Under the pieces are notes generated by a model, which was given only the letters and a program-made list of their open reading frames with translations, was not told the origin of the DNA and searched no databases. Positions 29,163 to 40,975 of a stretch of DNA of 64,000 bases are shown here, piece after piece. The stretch's first letter is position 1; each line of letters starts with the position of its first letter. Both the position numbers and the translations under genes were made by a program. The DNA is from Alkalicoccobacillus plakortidis (lineage in GTDB: Bacteria > Bacillota > Bacilli > Bacillales > Bacillaceae_D), in assembly GCF_023703085.1 (NCBI RefSeq), contig NZ_JAMQJY010000003.1, positions 325,450-389,449 on the forward strand, in the 5' to 3' direction.

Positions 29163-30689
29163 TCACTCCACCATGGACAGAAGTTGTTTTTTTAGGAAAA
29201 GTAGTTTTTTATATTGAGCTGTAGCGGAATATTCAAACCACAAATCAGAGGGTAACGAAATCACTTGATTGTTCCTGATTGCTGACATACCAAGCCAAAT
29301 CTCATCTGCACGTAATTCTTCATAAAATGATTCCGTTTGATGATCATGCAGATGCAGAACCCAAAGTTGTGAAGGTTCTTTTTCAGCCAACTGCGTAAGG
29401 TTTATCTCAGCATTTGGCATTGTTTTTTGAAAGCCTACATCCTCAAATAAGTCTTGGATTCCCTTATTTGCATACAGAAATATAGACTGACCTTTAATAC
29501 AAATAATTGTAGGTGGCTGAACTTTTTTATCCGCTATTAGTTCTCTACATTCTTCCACGACATCATCATATTGCTTCAAGAAATGCGTAGCCTCTTGTTC
29601 ACCCCTGATTTCATTAGCAATAGTCAGTAGCTGATGACGCCAAGTTTTCGATGAATCAAGTAATAGAACCTCTGAATCTATTTGTTTTAATAAGTGTTGC
29701 TGCTCCTCTGAAACTTGTTTTTTTGCAATCACTAGATTTGGTTGCACATACTGGATCTGTTTGAGATTCGCTCTCCAATCTAGATCCGCCCGGTACGCAC
29801 TTAAATGAACCGGTACATCGTGTTGATATTGTTCAAAATAGGCTTTTGTCCATTTCGGATGCATAGGAGCTGCGTATGGTACACAGTGCAGGGCGAGTAA
29901 ATCTCCCAATACGTCTTTATCATAAGCAGCTACCTTTAACCGATGTATCTCTCGATAAAAGCTAGGCGCTTTACCTGTTTCTTTTTTAAACTTCCTACTA
30001 AAATAAAATTCATCGTCGTAGCCTACGTGAGCACTAATTTCTTTTAGAGGTAAGGGCGTTGTACGTAACAACTTCTTGGCCTCTGCTATTTTTACTTTTG
30101 TAGAAAATTGATTAATCGATTTCCCCGTTTCTTTCTTAAACTCTGTACTTAAATACGTAGATGTTACCTTTGAAAGCTTTGCTAGCTCACCTAACCGGTG
30201 CCTATTGCAAGGATGCTCTTCCATCCATGTCTTGATCTGTTTGACCTTGTCTAAAGATGTGAGACTACCTTGGTTGATGCACGTATATAAAGCTCGTTGG
30301 AAGATTAATTGTTGTTCGAAAATATCTGTATCATCTATCGTTAGGATGTGTGACCAATCTAGCTCAACCTTGCCAGAGGTTTTTTTAAATTGATACTCGA
30401 CATTTGCCACTAAAGTGCTGCTGTCTATTTCCTCATATAATTGAAAATAAAAAAGCGCCCCTTCTACTCCAGCCTCTACTGATGTGATTTCGTAGGATTC
30501 ACCGGCATTGATCACAAAAAAGTGATCAGGTGTCAGTTCACGTTCATTTAATCCATATGTCATTTTGGCATTCCCGCTATAAATAACAATTAACATATAA
30601 TGATCAGCATAACTTGGTCCCTTTGGCCACGTTCCAGCACATGTCTTGACCTCTTTTAAGCGAACAGTTGCCATTTTCCAATCTAGCAT
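29163..30689 (-). CDS. btr: Btr-like AraC regulator with siderophore-binding domain
   Basis: 508-residue activator. N-terminal cupin-like region (about 1-140), two AraC HTH motifs (about 165-265; VGYDDEFYFSRKFKKETG), then a FecB-type substrate-binding domain to the end. This AraC-FecB architecture is that of B. subtilis Btr (YbbB), which activates the feu operon when it binds ferric bacillibactin. The start at 30689 has AGGGG upstream. It has its own Fur box and sits immediately upstream of feuA. Confidence 0.9.
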   Translation of the reverse strand: MLDWKMATVRLKEVKTCAGTWPKGPSYADHYMLIVIYSGNAKMTYGLNERELTPDHFFVINAGESYEITSVEAGVEGALFYFQLYEEIDSSTLVANVEYQFKKTSGKVELDWSHILTIDDTDIFEQQLIFQRALYTCINQGSLTSLDKVKQIKTWMEEHPCNRHRLGELAKLSKVTSTYLSTEFKKETGKSINQFSTKVKIAEAKKLLRTTPLPLKEISAHVGYDDEFYFSRKFKKETGKAPSFYREIHRLKVAAYDKDVLGDLLALHCVPYAAPMHPKWTKAYFEQYQHDVPVHLSAYRADLDWRANLKQIQYVQPNLVIAKKQVSEEQQHLLKQIDSEVLLLDSSKTWRHQLLTIANEIRGEQEATHFLKQYDDVVEECRELIADKKVQPPTIICIKGQSIFLYANKGIQDLFEDVGFQKTMPNAEINLTQLAEKEPSQLWVLHLHDHQTESFYEELRADEIWLGMSAIRNNQVISLPSDLWFEYSATAQYKKLLFLKKQLLSMVE

Positions 30690-30710
30690 TTTATCCCCTA
30701 CCAACATAAT

Positions 30711-30725
30711 TGATAATAATTCTCA
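30711..30725 (-). promoter_or_regulatory. Fur box upstream of btr
   Basis: TGATAATAATTCTCA fits the 7-1-7 Fur consensus with one core mismatch, 22 bases before the btr start. Confidence 0.82.
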
Positions 30726-30761
30726 TTATAACGCAAAAATCCACTCTTTGCTAAGAGCAGC

Positions 30762-31419
30762 TTAATGAGGTGTAAGAGATTCAATGGTCTCTTTAATGAT
30801 CTCAATAGATTCCAAGTCTTTTTTTGTTCCACAAATGGCTAGGGCATAACCTTTAATGAGATTGATTCGCCTACAAGAGAATGAATGTTTCTTTTGTAAA
30901 TCTATTGGAGTCATGCAATCTGATTCGAGCTGTGCTTCTTGAATGAGAATGGTAGAAAGCTCCTTGTACAGACCACAGCCTGTTGCTTTTACATACGCTT
31001 CCTTTACCGTCCACAACGGGAAAAAGATTTGTTCATTAAGATGATTACACTCCGGAAAACAAGCAGTGTAGAGATCTGTTTGAATGGGTTTCATTTGTTC
31101 GATATCAATTCCAATCTCTTCATCAGCAAATACACACACTACCCAATCTCCAGAATGGCTACAATTAAAATGAACATCTTGATCTTTGATTCTTGGTTTT
31201 CCGTACTGTTCTTGAGTAAAGGTACAGGACTGCCCAAACTTTTTTTCCATTTGGTTCTGTACAAGCCTTTCTGATATCCATAGCTGCCAAGCTCGTTGCA
31301 GGCATTTTTGCTTTAAAATTCTCCCCTGTCGTTTGCTCGAAACAAACGGTAGACGAGAGTTTAACGAACTCCAAGCTCATCTCATTAGGGATACGACTAT
31401 AACAAATCTGTGCCATCAT
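30762..31419 (-). CDS. sfp: Sfp-type 4'-phosphopantetheinyl transferase (frameshifted)
   Basis: Enzyme that attaches phosphopantetheine to the carrier domains of DhbB and DhbF. Motifs HFNCSHSGDW, GIDIE (metal site) and WTVKEAYVKATGCGL (catalytic) are diagnostic. The frame breaks at CCAAGC 31287-31292; reading CCAGC joins the N-terminal third to the rest, 218 residues. The start overlaps the stop of the MFS exporter gene. Having the PPTase inside the siderophore operon differs from B. subtilis 168, where sfp lies by the surfactin genes. Confidence 0.88.
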
Positions 31420-32840
31420 CCGGTTTTCCTTTTAGCTTCTTGTTTTTGAATCATCTTTTCTTTTAAGATCGATTCATTTTCTTTTGTTAATTTTGCAGCT
31501 GAAATGAAAGCAACAAATAGGAGTAAACAAGCAGCTATTAAGGACATACGATATGGAACATCAGCACCTGTGCCTATCATAGGAAGGTCATTCGGTAATG
31601 CTAGCATAAATGATAGCAGGACAACACCTACCGCAGAACCTACTCGACTTAATACTTGGAACAGTGCTGTGGCGTGTCCCATTTGTTCCTTGCTAATTGT
31701 TGCAAATGCAGACATATTAATAGCCCCCACAGCATGTCCTAAACACACACCTACTGAGAAGGAGAGCACTCGAATCACCCATGGATTTGTGTCGGCACTG
31801 ATTTGTGCCAAGAGCAAATAGATTATAGCTGTTAGGCACACTCCTATTTGTACAACCAGCTTTGGTCCGAATCTCTTAAAAGAATAAGGCATGATCTGTG
31901 AAGCAAGCATGAGACCAAGTGCCTCAGGGAATAAGACAAGCCCCGACTCAAGTGCCGTTGCATCAAATACCTGCTGATACATCAGTGGGAATACATAGAT
32001 TAGTCCTAGCAACGCGCCAGCACAAGCGGCCATACTAATCGTCATCGATCGATACAATGGGTTTGTAAATAACCGAACATGTAGCAGCGGATTCGGTTGA
32101 TTCCACTCCACTTTTGCGAGTCCAGCTATACATAATAGTCCAATGATTAAGAGTAGACTGATAGAAGTTGAAAAACCTCTTTCCTGTCCCAAATATAAAG
32201 CAAGCATAAGCAGGACAAGTCCAGGGCCTGCGAGTAATAACCCTTTATAATCAAAGGTTGATTGCTTGGCTCCTTTATCGACTTTCACATAATAAAGCGC
32301 GAGTAGGATAGCTACAATTCCAATAGGCAAATTGATAAAAAAGGCTAATCTCCACGTTGCATATTCTACAAAAAATCCTCCAACGATTGGTCCTAATGCC
32401 GGAGCTAGTGCAATGGGTAGAATGAGTGCGCGAGATAATTTTAAGCGCTCTTCAGGTGGGAATGTTCTAAATAAAATAGCCATAGCCACCGGTGTTAACA
32501 ATCCTCCTGATGCTCCCTGTGCCATTCTGCCGAGATTTAGTGAGACAATGTTGGTAGAGAGACCACACCAAACGGATGCCAATGTAAAACCTGCAAATGC
32601 AAAAAGAAAAATCACCTTTGCCCCGTATCGTTGAGCTAACCAACCTGCAGCCGGCATCGTAAAGGCTAAACTAGCTAGGTAGCTGATATTGATCATTCCT
32701 GTTTGCTCTGGTTTCAACGAAAAATCATGACTAATCGTAGCTAGCGCGACATTCACAATCGTTGTATCCAAGGATACCGTGAACATTGCCATCACATAGA
32801 CAATACAAATGATTTTCTTTTGATTATTCATGTTGCTCAC
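31416..32840 (-). CDS. MFS transporter, DHA2 family, probable siderophore exporter
   Basis: 474-residue transporter with about 14 TM helices and the DHA2 motif LDTTIVNVALATI near residue 25, as in EmrB/QacA exporters. It is embedded between mbtH and the PPTase gene with overlapping ends, so it most likely exports the siderophore. The start is GTG overlapping the mbtH stop, or the ATG at 32831. A GCTTGG at 32264 is in a continuous frame and appears genuine. Confidence 0.87.
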   Translation of the reverse strand: MSNMNNQKKIICIVYVMAMFTVSLDTTIVNVALATISHDFSLKPEQTGMINISYLASLAFTMPAAGWLAQRYGAKVIFLFAFAGFTLASVWCGLSTNIVSLNLGRMAQGASGGLLTPVAMAILFRTFPPEERLKLSRALILPIALAPALGPIVGGFFVEYATWRLAFFINLPIGIVAILLALYYVKVDKGAKQSTFDYKGLLLAGPGLVLLMLALYLGQERGFSTSISLLLIIGLLCIAGLAKVEWNQPNPLLHVRLFTNPLYRSMTISMAACAGALLGLIYVFPLMYQQVFDATALESGLVLFPEALGLMLASQIMPYSFKRFGPKLVVQIGVCLTAIIYLLLAQISADTNPWVIRVLSFSVGVCLGHAVGAINMSAFATISKEQMGHATALFQVLSRVGSAVGVVLLSFMLALPNDLPMIGTGADVPYRMSLIAACLLLFVAFISAAKLTKENESILKEKMIQKQEAKRKTG

Positions 32841-33041
32841 TTTTCACGCACAGTTTGAACCAAGGACAACTTACCAGAGCTGTCCACGTTCAAATCGGTC
32901 CAATGTGTTTCTATATAGTCCTCACACTCTTGCTTGTTCCCCTCAAAAACAACCTGCCACCCAAGCTGGAACCTGCATCCATGCTTGCCAAAGAGAGTGT
33001 TCGTTTTTTTCATTTTTTAATACAAGTGTTTGTCTATTCAT
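32837..33041 (-). CDS. mbtH: MbtH-like protein, hidden by a frameshift
   Basis: Small activator of NRPS adenylation domains. The first frame stops after 32 residues; reading CCAAGC at 32961-32966 as CCAGC gives a perfect 67-residue MbtH protein with SLWQAW, VPAGWQVVF and YIETHWTDL, the conserved Trp signature. The ATG overlaps the DhbF stop (ATGA), and the stop overlaps the exporter start. It would bind the DhbF adenylation domains. Without the correction no frame of normal length is visible here. Confidence 0.9.
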
Positions 33042-36000
33042 ATTGTATTCTCTCCCGTTAGTTTATTTGAAACAACTTCTGCAATCTCCCGGAGAGGACC
33101 AGGCTGGCACATATCTTTATGCCGGCAATCTACATCATAAACCTCAACACCCGCTGTGAAAAAAGGATTCCAAATGTCTGGTCCAACATAAGACAACCAA
33201 TCAGGTATTTGCAGTGAGCGGAAGAAAACGGTTTTCCCATGATAAATAGATGGCTTGTGCTCACGTAAACATTGAACAGCATTGATATAGCATTGTCTCA
33301 TACGATTGATTGTGTCTCGATCTAAGCTTGCTAACGCACTACCCTCTTGAGTCAATATGGTGATAACATCGTCCATAGTTAGTGTGTCGATGGACTCGAA
33401 ATCCGCTTGGGTCAAAACCTGCTAAAGCCAGTAACCCGATTAATGACTCTTCTTCAGTTGGAGTTCCCTCTGCTTGATAGAATTGCCTTGGATGAGCATC
33501 CAGAATAAAGAGATCAGAAACGTCTTCTCCTTCCGCGGCAAGAAGAATCGCCATCTCTTGAATGACATTCCCACCTAAGGACCAGCCTAATAGTCGATAT
33601 GGACCTGATGACTGAATAGATTTTAATTGTCGGATGTAGTCTTTGGCCATTTCAGTAATCGTACTAGGCATCTTCTCCTCACGACCGATGCCTCGAGCTT
33701 GAAGACCATAGATTGGCACTTCCCCATTAATTTGGCTTAATAATCCCGCGTAGCACCAACTCAATCCTCCAGCCGGATGGATACAAAACAGCGGTTGATC
33801 ACTTCCATTTTTCCGCAATGGCAACAGCACATCTAGTGCATGACTTGTGCCTTTGGTATTGAGCTTGTCTGATAAACCAGCAACCGTTGGCTCTTCAAAC
33901 AATACGGCAAGGCTTAGTGACACACCAAATTGTTTATTTAAACGTTTGATTAACTCGACTGCGATAAGAGAATGTCCTCCTAGATCAAAGAAATGATCAT
34001 GAATACCTACTTGCGGTTGATCTAGGACTTCGGCAAATAGCTCACACAAAACCTGCTCTTGAGGAGTTCGTGGAGGCGCTTCATGTTTCGCATAGTCAAA
34101 CGCTTGGTCCTGGTAATGCTTTTTCATCGAGCTTTCCATTGGTTGTTAATGGAAGCTCTTCTAGCACTTCATATGAAGCAGGCATCATGTATTCAGGTAA
34201 TATGGCGGTAAGGTGCGCTTGCAGTTGTTCGATCTCACCTGTCTTCTCCATTACCAGATAGGAAATCAATTGCTTATCTTCATTTACATTCTCGTAAAGG
34301 ATCGTTGCTGCCTGTTTAACTTCATTTGATTCAAGAATTGCTGCATCTATCTCACCGAGCTCAATACGGTGTCCTCTCACTTTTACTTGTTTATCAGAGC
34401 GACCCATATACACAAGCAAACCGTTTTTTTGAATTCTTGCTAGGTCCCCTGTGCGGTACATCCGACTGCCCGGCTCACCAAATGGATTGGCAATAAATCG
34501 CTCAGCCGTTAATGAAGGTCTGCCTACATATCCATCTGCTAACCCCGCTCCGCTTACGTACATTTCACCAGTCATTCCGTCTGGCACGGGTTGTAGCCAA
34601 TCATCTAGCACATAGATAGATAGATCAGGGATCGGACTTCCGATGTGACTTTGATCTCGTTTTCCAGGTTCAACTTCTGCATACGTAACATGCACCGTTG
34701 TTTCAGTAATGCCATACATATTGATCAGCTTTGCAGGATGACCAATCTTATACCACGATGTGAGTTTGGCAAAATCTAACGCTTCTCCTCCAAAGATAAT
34801 GGCTCGTAACGAGAGTTGTTTTGCTAGATCTACATGCTCTAAGCATTGCTCAGCCAGCGCATAAAAGGCTGACGGAGTTTGGTTCAGTATCGTCACCTTT
34901 TCCTCAACTAGTCTGTGTAAAAAGGCTTCGGGTGAACGCGCTTCTTCTTGAGGGATCAGCACAACCTTTGCTCCATGAAGTAAAGCACCCCAAAACTCCC
35001 ATACCGCAAAGTCGAACGCATAGGAATGAAACATCGACCACACATCAGCTGACGAGAATTCGTACCAGGTATTTGTTTCTTCAAAAAGTCTCCACACGTT
35101 TTGATGCGCAACTCGAACTCCCTTAGGTTTGCCCGTTGAACCAGATGTATAGATGATATACGTTGGGTCTCTCTCTGAACGTTGAATCCCTTCTAAATTG
35201 GTGATAGAGCGATTTTGAATTCTTTTATTTGTTTCATCTAAATCAAGAGCAATAACTGGACACTTTGTATTCAAATCGTGGTTCAACTCTGTTGTCGTTA
35301 CTAAACAAGATGGACTTGCATCCTGAATGATAAATTGTAGTCTCTCTAATGGGTTTGCAGGATCAAGTGGTACATAGGCAGCCCCTGTTTTTAAGATAGC
35401 TAGAAGTGTTGTAGCCAAATCAAGCGAGCGTGATAAAGCCACTGCCACATAATCTCCATGCCCTACTCCACTAGCTACTAATTCATAGGCAAGCTGATTA
35501 GCTCTACTATTAAGCTCATAATAAGTTAGAGTTTCATCTTTGTACGTCAAAGCGACACTAGCTTGATGCTGACGTGCAACCTCTTCAAAGGAGCTAGCTA
35601 AATGGCCGAATTGCTTCCTACTCTTCACTGAGCCACTCTTTAACTCCTGCACTTTTTCTTCACTAATAAGTTGTAATGCTCCAATTGAAGAATCAGGTTT
35701 AGACGTAACCTGACGCAACACACGTAACCACTGGCTTGCCATATCAGCTATTCGCTCTTCCGTGAACAAATCGGTTCGATACTCAATTCGAGCATCTAAT
35801 CGATTACTGTGTTCATCCAACTCAAATGTGAGGTCAAATTTAGCTGATCCCACTGGCTCTATTCTTGTTTGTGTGGATACACCCTCAAAGCTAACCTGTG
35901 CTTCTGGGGTTTGCTGAAGCACAAACATCACTTGAAACAACGGATTCCGCCCTGGCATCCGTTTTGGATTGATCGACTCAACCACCTGTTCAAAAGGAAT

Positions 36001-39000
36001 ATCTGAATGTCTATAGGCACGCATATTTTGCTGTTTTACTCGTTCGACCAACTCAGTAAATGTTGGATTGCCTCCTGTATTTGTGCGTAATACAAGTGTG
36101 TTAATAAATAGTCCAATTAAATGATGTAGTTGCTCATCTGAACGACCAGCAAGTGGTGTGCCAATTGCCAAATCTGTGCCTGCACCTAGCTTTGTTAATA
36201 ACGAAGCAAGACTCGCTTGTAGAACCATATGCATGCTTGCTTGATGCGTCTGGCTTACTTGTTTTAGCTTTTGATAGATCTCTTCATCAATCATAAAGTC
36301 ATACGTTTTTGCATCTACATCCGTAGTCGGTTGCCTCTTACCATCAACAGGTAGTGACACTTGTTCAGGAAGTCCTTCCAGTTCTTTTGTCCAAAACTCA
36401 GACTGTTGATGCAACTTCTCTTTTGAAACATGATGTTGCTGCCAGAGCGCATAATCTGCGTACTGAAAGCTTAGTGAAGGAATCGCCGTTTCCTCACCAG
36501 CTAGTTTTTTGGCATACGCATCAGACAAATCACGTCCAAGTGTCGCTAATGACCAGCCATCCGCCATGATATGATGCAGCACAATCACTAATGTTGCGGT
36601 GGTCTCTCCGGTTCGTAACAGCTGACAATGAATGGCTGACTCTTTTTCAAGATCAAATGAATAGCGGACAACTGACTGTAATACTGACTCTTTTTGTTCT
36701 GAATGAATCCACCGCTCGACCAACATTTTTTTTGACTGCTTTATTGAGAGGATTTTTTGATAAGTCTCTTCATTATCTTCAACGATCAACGTTCGAAGAG
36801 GTTCATGAGCACCGATCACATCTTGTACGGCACGCTCAATCAGTTGCGGCTTAATCGCCCCCTCCATTTCAATGATAAATGGAATATTGTACACAGGGTT
36901 TTCCTTATCTAATTGATGCAGAAACCATAAGCGCTTCTGTTCATTGGATAAAGGAATACGTGTTGGACGATCACGTGCAACCATCTTTGTTGCTGCAGTC
37001 GCTCCCCTCACCTGATTTGCTAGTTGCTCTACGGTTGGCGATTCAAAAATCTCACCTGCACTCATCTCAATTTGAAATGTGTTTCGAATCTTAGCAACAA
37101 GCTGAACAGCTAGAAGGGAGTTCCCACCTATAGAAAAGAAATGATCATCACGTCCTACACGTTCTAGCTCTAAAATGCTCGCCATTAAGTGTGCAATCTG
37201 TTTTTCTTCTGTTGATCTTGGCTCAAGATACGCGCTATTTGACTCAGGTTTTGGTAATGAATTTCGATCGACTTTGCCGTTTGGTGTTAATGGAATGGCA
37301 TCTAAGTGAACCACCTGACTTGGTACCATATACACTGGCAAACGTTCTGCTGCAAACTCTAGAAGATCTGCCTCTTGAACAAGATTCCCACCTTCAATAT
37401 AGGCAACAATCCGCTCATTCCCTTGCTTTCCAAAAGTACTAGCAACAGCATGACGAACTGCCGAATGAGACTGAAGCACCCCCTCTACCTCACCAAGTTC
37501 AATTCGATAACCCCGAAGTTTGATTTGAGAATCGGTTCGCCCTTGAAATGAAAGAGTTCCGTTTTCTTCATATCGAACGAGGTCGCCCGTTTGATACATT
37601 CTAGAGCCTGGTGCTCCAAATGGATTTGCAATAAACCGGGTTGCTGTAAGCGAAGACCTTCCTAGGTATCCATGGGCAAGTCCTGCTCCGGCAATATACA
37701 ACTCTCCTACTGTTTTTGGACCAACTGGCCGTAAGCTTGTGTCCAATACATATAGCTGCGTATTCCAAATCGGACTACCTAACACTGTTTGCTTCTCAAC
37801 TGAAAGCTCTTCAACCGCCGACCAAATGGTTGTTTCGGTTGGCCCATACAAATTAGTCGCAGACTTTCCAACTGAGAGCATAAGATTTTTCAAATGGTCC
37901 GGTAATGCTTCCCCACCAACAAGTATATGTACATCACGTAATGACTCTGGAACCTCTTCTAATAAAATCTGCCATAACGTTGGAGTTGCTTGCAGATGAC
38001 TGACTTGATGTTTTTCCGAAAGTCTACCCAACACCTCTGGTTGCTGCACGTCTCCCTGCTCAGCTAAAACCATTTTTGCCCCTGACATGAGTGGTAGATA
38101 TAACTCTAGAGCTGAGATATCAAACGCAATGGTCGTAACGGCCAAAAATACATCCTGCTCTGACAATGAGAACTGATCATCCATTGCATACAGAAATTGA
38201 TTGAGTGCACCTCGAGAAATCACAACTCCTTTTGGTTTACCGGTTGAACCTGAGGTGTACATCACATAGGCCGGATCTTCCATAGATACCGAGTCATCAC
38301 TGAATCCTTCTTCCACACGCACACCGTCTAATTCCTCTTCATTAAGTAGAATCACCTCTGCCTCTCCAAAAGAAGGAGCATCTTTGGAAATAGAGCTTGT
38401 TGATATCACGTACGACACGTTTGCATGCTGAACCATATATTCAAGACGTTTTTTAGGGAAGCTCGGATCTAGTGGCAAATACGCTGCACCGATACGTAAA
38501 GTCGCCAAAAGCAGACACACCATCTCAGGAGACCGTTCTAACGAAACACCGATCAATGTATTCTTTTTAACCCCTTTTGATCTAAGTAAAGACGCGATTT
38601 GCTCTACTTTATGGTCTACGTCTTTATAGGTATAGGCTGTGTTTTTAAATGCCAGTGCATATGCATCTGGTTGTTTTGTCGCCTGAATACGAATCGCATC
38701 CGTGAAAATAGGCTTTGGTACAGTTCGCTTTGTCTCATTTACATCACAAATTACTCGTTGTTTTTCATCATTAGAAATGACACTAAGCTCCGCGACCTTT
38801 TTGTCTGTTTCAACAAGCTGCTGATAGATGCGAATAATAGCATCTGCGTGATGTCTTACATCCGCCTCTGTATACAATTCCGGATTTCCATCAACCACAA
38901 GCTGATACTGATTAACTTCTTTTTGTTTATAAAATTGAATAGACAAATCTTCAACTGGTCCTGCTGACAACTGATGGACGCTACCAACCGCTTCACCAAA

Positions 39001-40054
39001 TTTATACTCATAGGTAAAAGGTAGAATGTTGACGATTGGTCCGTAGATTTGCTCTTTACTACCTGATTTCCCCAAATCCATCCGCATCCATTCCTGACGA
39101 TAGCGCCCGTGACGTTTGCTCTCCATTAGGCGCTTACGAACTTGCATCATGACTTCAGATACGCGTTGATCAGGTGTAATCTGAATTTGAAGCGGTACGA
39201 TATTCATCGTATTCGTCGGAACCGTTATCGCAGCTGAACCAAGACGATTCATTAAAGGAAGCCCCATCACCACCCGACTTTTTCTAGTCGCATGCTCTAG
39301 ATAAACGGAGACACTTGCTAATAACTTCTCTTCAATTGAATACGCCTTGTCAGCTTGTCCATCCTCTAGATCCAATGAATAACGGTGAAACTGCTTGTGA
39401 ATCGTTGAATGACCTTCCGCCAAACTTACTCCCTCATTCTGCTTCAACAGTTCTTGCCAGTATTGCTTGTCTGCAGCAAGCTTAGAAGAAGTAAGATAAT
39501 TTTCATCATCAGACAACCATTTACCCAATGTACCAAATGGTTTTAACCGAGGTTGCTTCTTCAAAACATGTGCAGTGTATAAATCAGCAGTGCGATTCAC
39601 CAAGCAAGGTATAGCCATATCCATCAATGACTAAATGATGAATACACAAATACCAATAGTATGTTTCCTCACCTACCTTTAATAAGGCTAGTTGAAACAA
39701 CGGACCTTCAGCAAAAGAGAACTGTGTTTCGGTTCGGCTTTTTTCCATCCATAAAAAAGCTGCCTCATGTGGGTCCTCTTCCTTACTCATATCTAGCAAA
39801 TCAATAGATGGTTGAAACGGTTTGTTAAGGATTTGGCTAACATGATCTGTCTCTTGCTTAAATGTCGTATATAACCCCTCTGCTTCCATCATGGTTTGAG
39901 TGATCGCCTCAATCAAAACATCCACCTGCACATGACCATTGATTTCGACATATTCAGCTGTGTTAAAATCCGAACCGCTTTGCCCTAACGTTTCTGCAAG
40001 CCAAATCCCTTGCTGAGCTTGGGTTAGCTTCTGTTTTATTGAAATTTGCTCCAT
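33038..40054 (-). CDS. dhbF: DhbF-like dimodular NRPS of bacillibactin synthesis (three frameshifts)
   Basis: Peptide synthetase that would join 2,3-dihydroxybenzoate with Gly and Thr and cyclise three units. Approximate domains: C 1-430 (HHLVIDG about 143), A 450-945 (YTSGSTGKPKG about 600), T with GGNSL about 979, C 1030-1455 (HHIMADG about 1165), A 1485-1980, T with GGHSL about 2026, thioesterase 2085-2337 (GWSLGGN). Breaks at 33405, 34102 and 39600 all fall on CCAAGC/GCTTGG; with CCAGC/GCTGG the 2337-residue frame is uninterrupted. B. subtilis DhbF is of similar size. Start at 40054 for its ribosome site. Confidence 0.92.
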
Positions 40055-40081
40055 ATCTTGATCCCTCACATCTATTCAGGA

Positions 40082-40960
40082 TTAGCTGTCACGTTGACTC
40101 TCTTGTAAAAGCTCGCTCCACGCATCTACGGATGGAGACTCCGCTAACTCCGCAAAAGTGAGCTGATAGCCTTCACGATTCCACTGTTCACTAAGTGCCA
40201 TCAGTCGAATGGAATCCAGACCTCGATCTAATAAGTTCTCATCATTTAAGATAGATTCAGGCTGTTCATCTAAAAAAGCTGCAATATCCGCCTTGATCGC
40301 GTTTTTTGTTTTTGTACCTGAATCAGATTGCAGTTGCTGCATGCAATCGTCGGTCGTAAGTGTGTGCCCGCAACGAGTTGCTACATAATTTAATGAGTGT
40401 ACATGGTGCTCTAACGAAAAATCAGCAAGCGCGTCACCTACAAAAAAGGATTGGATATCATACATAAAGGCATCAACGGCTGTTGTTTGGCAGCCGATAT
40501 GTGCATAGACACCCGTGATGATTAGTTGATCACGTCCTTGTTTCTGTAGACGTTCTAAGAAATCTGAGCGTTGAAACGCACTATAACGCCATTTTGTTAG
40601 CTGTACATCCCCTTCTTCCGGTGTTAATGCTGAGACAATCGCTTCTTGCTTTGGATCGGCGGGCAGTCCTGATCCCCAAAAATCCTGAAGTAACGCTCTG
40701 TTTTCAAGTGATTGCTCACCAGGTTGTCCGGTGTAATAAACTGGGATGCCTAGAGATCGACAAACCTCTTTTAGCTTTTGAATATTCGAAAGTAATGTCT
40801 CAATGAGAGGTCCCTTTTCAAATGCATTTATAAAATACGTTTGCATATCATGAATTAATAGAGCGGATCGATTTGCATCTACCTCCCAATAATCGACCCT
40901 ATTTGTAGGCAAATCTTTTTTGGTTGGCATTGAATAGTCCTTTATTTTTGGTAGAGCCAT
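40082..40960 (-). CDS. dhbB: Isochorismatase with aryl carrier domain, DhbB-like
   Basis: 292-residue bifunctional protein. The N-terminal isochorismatase (about 1-205; LLIHDMQTYF with catalytic Asp, Lys in TKWRYSAF, Cys in GVYAHIGCQTTA) hydrolyses isochorismate; the C-terminal carrier domain (about 215-290; LLDRGLDSIRLM with the phosphopantetheine Ser) receives dihydroxybenzoate. AAGGATG upstream. Sits between dhbE and dhbF as in B. subtilis. Confidence 0.93.
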   Translation of the reverse strand: MALPKIKDYSMPTKKDLPTNRVDYWEVDANRSALLIHDMQTYFINAFEKGPLIETLLSNIQKLKEVCRSLGIPVYYTGQPGEQSLENRALLQDFWGSGLPADPKQEAIVSALTPEEGDVQLTKWRYSAFQRSDFLERLQKQGRDQLIITGVYAHIGCQTTAVDAFMYDIQSFFVGDALADFSLEHHVHSLNYVATRCGHTLTTDDCMQQLQSDSGTKTKNAIKADIAAFLDEQPESILNDENLLDRGLDSIRLMALSEQWNREGYQLTFAELAESPSVDAWSELLQESQRDS

Positions 40961-40975
40961 ACTGACACATCCTTT

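Noticed and set aside
30762..31250. A PPTase starting at the internal ATG of 162 residues
   Set aside because: The upstream frame joins it after one CCAAGC correction and supplies the normal N-terminal third.
34821..38967. Plus-strand ORFs opposite dhbF, up to 122 codons
   Set aside because: Antisense shadows of a well conserved NRPS gene, without ribosome sites or recognisable products.
33038..40054. dhbF and other broken genes as pseudogenes of a decaying island
   Set aside because: All breaks in dhbF, dhbC, dhbA, mbtH and feuBC are the same one-base change, while the rest of each sequence is perfectly conserved.
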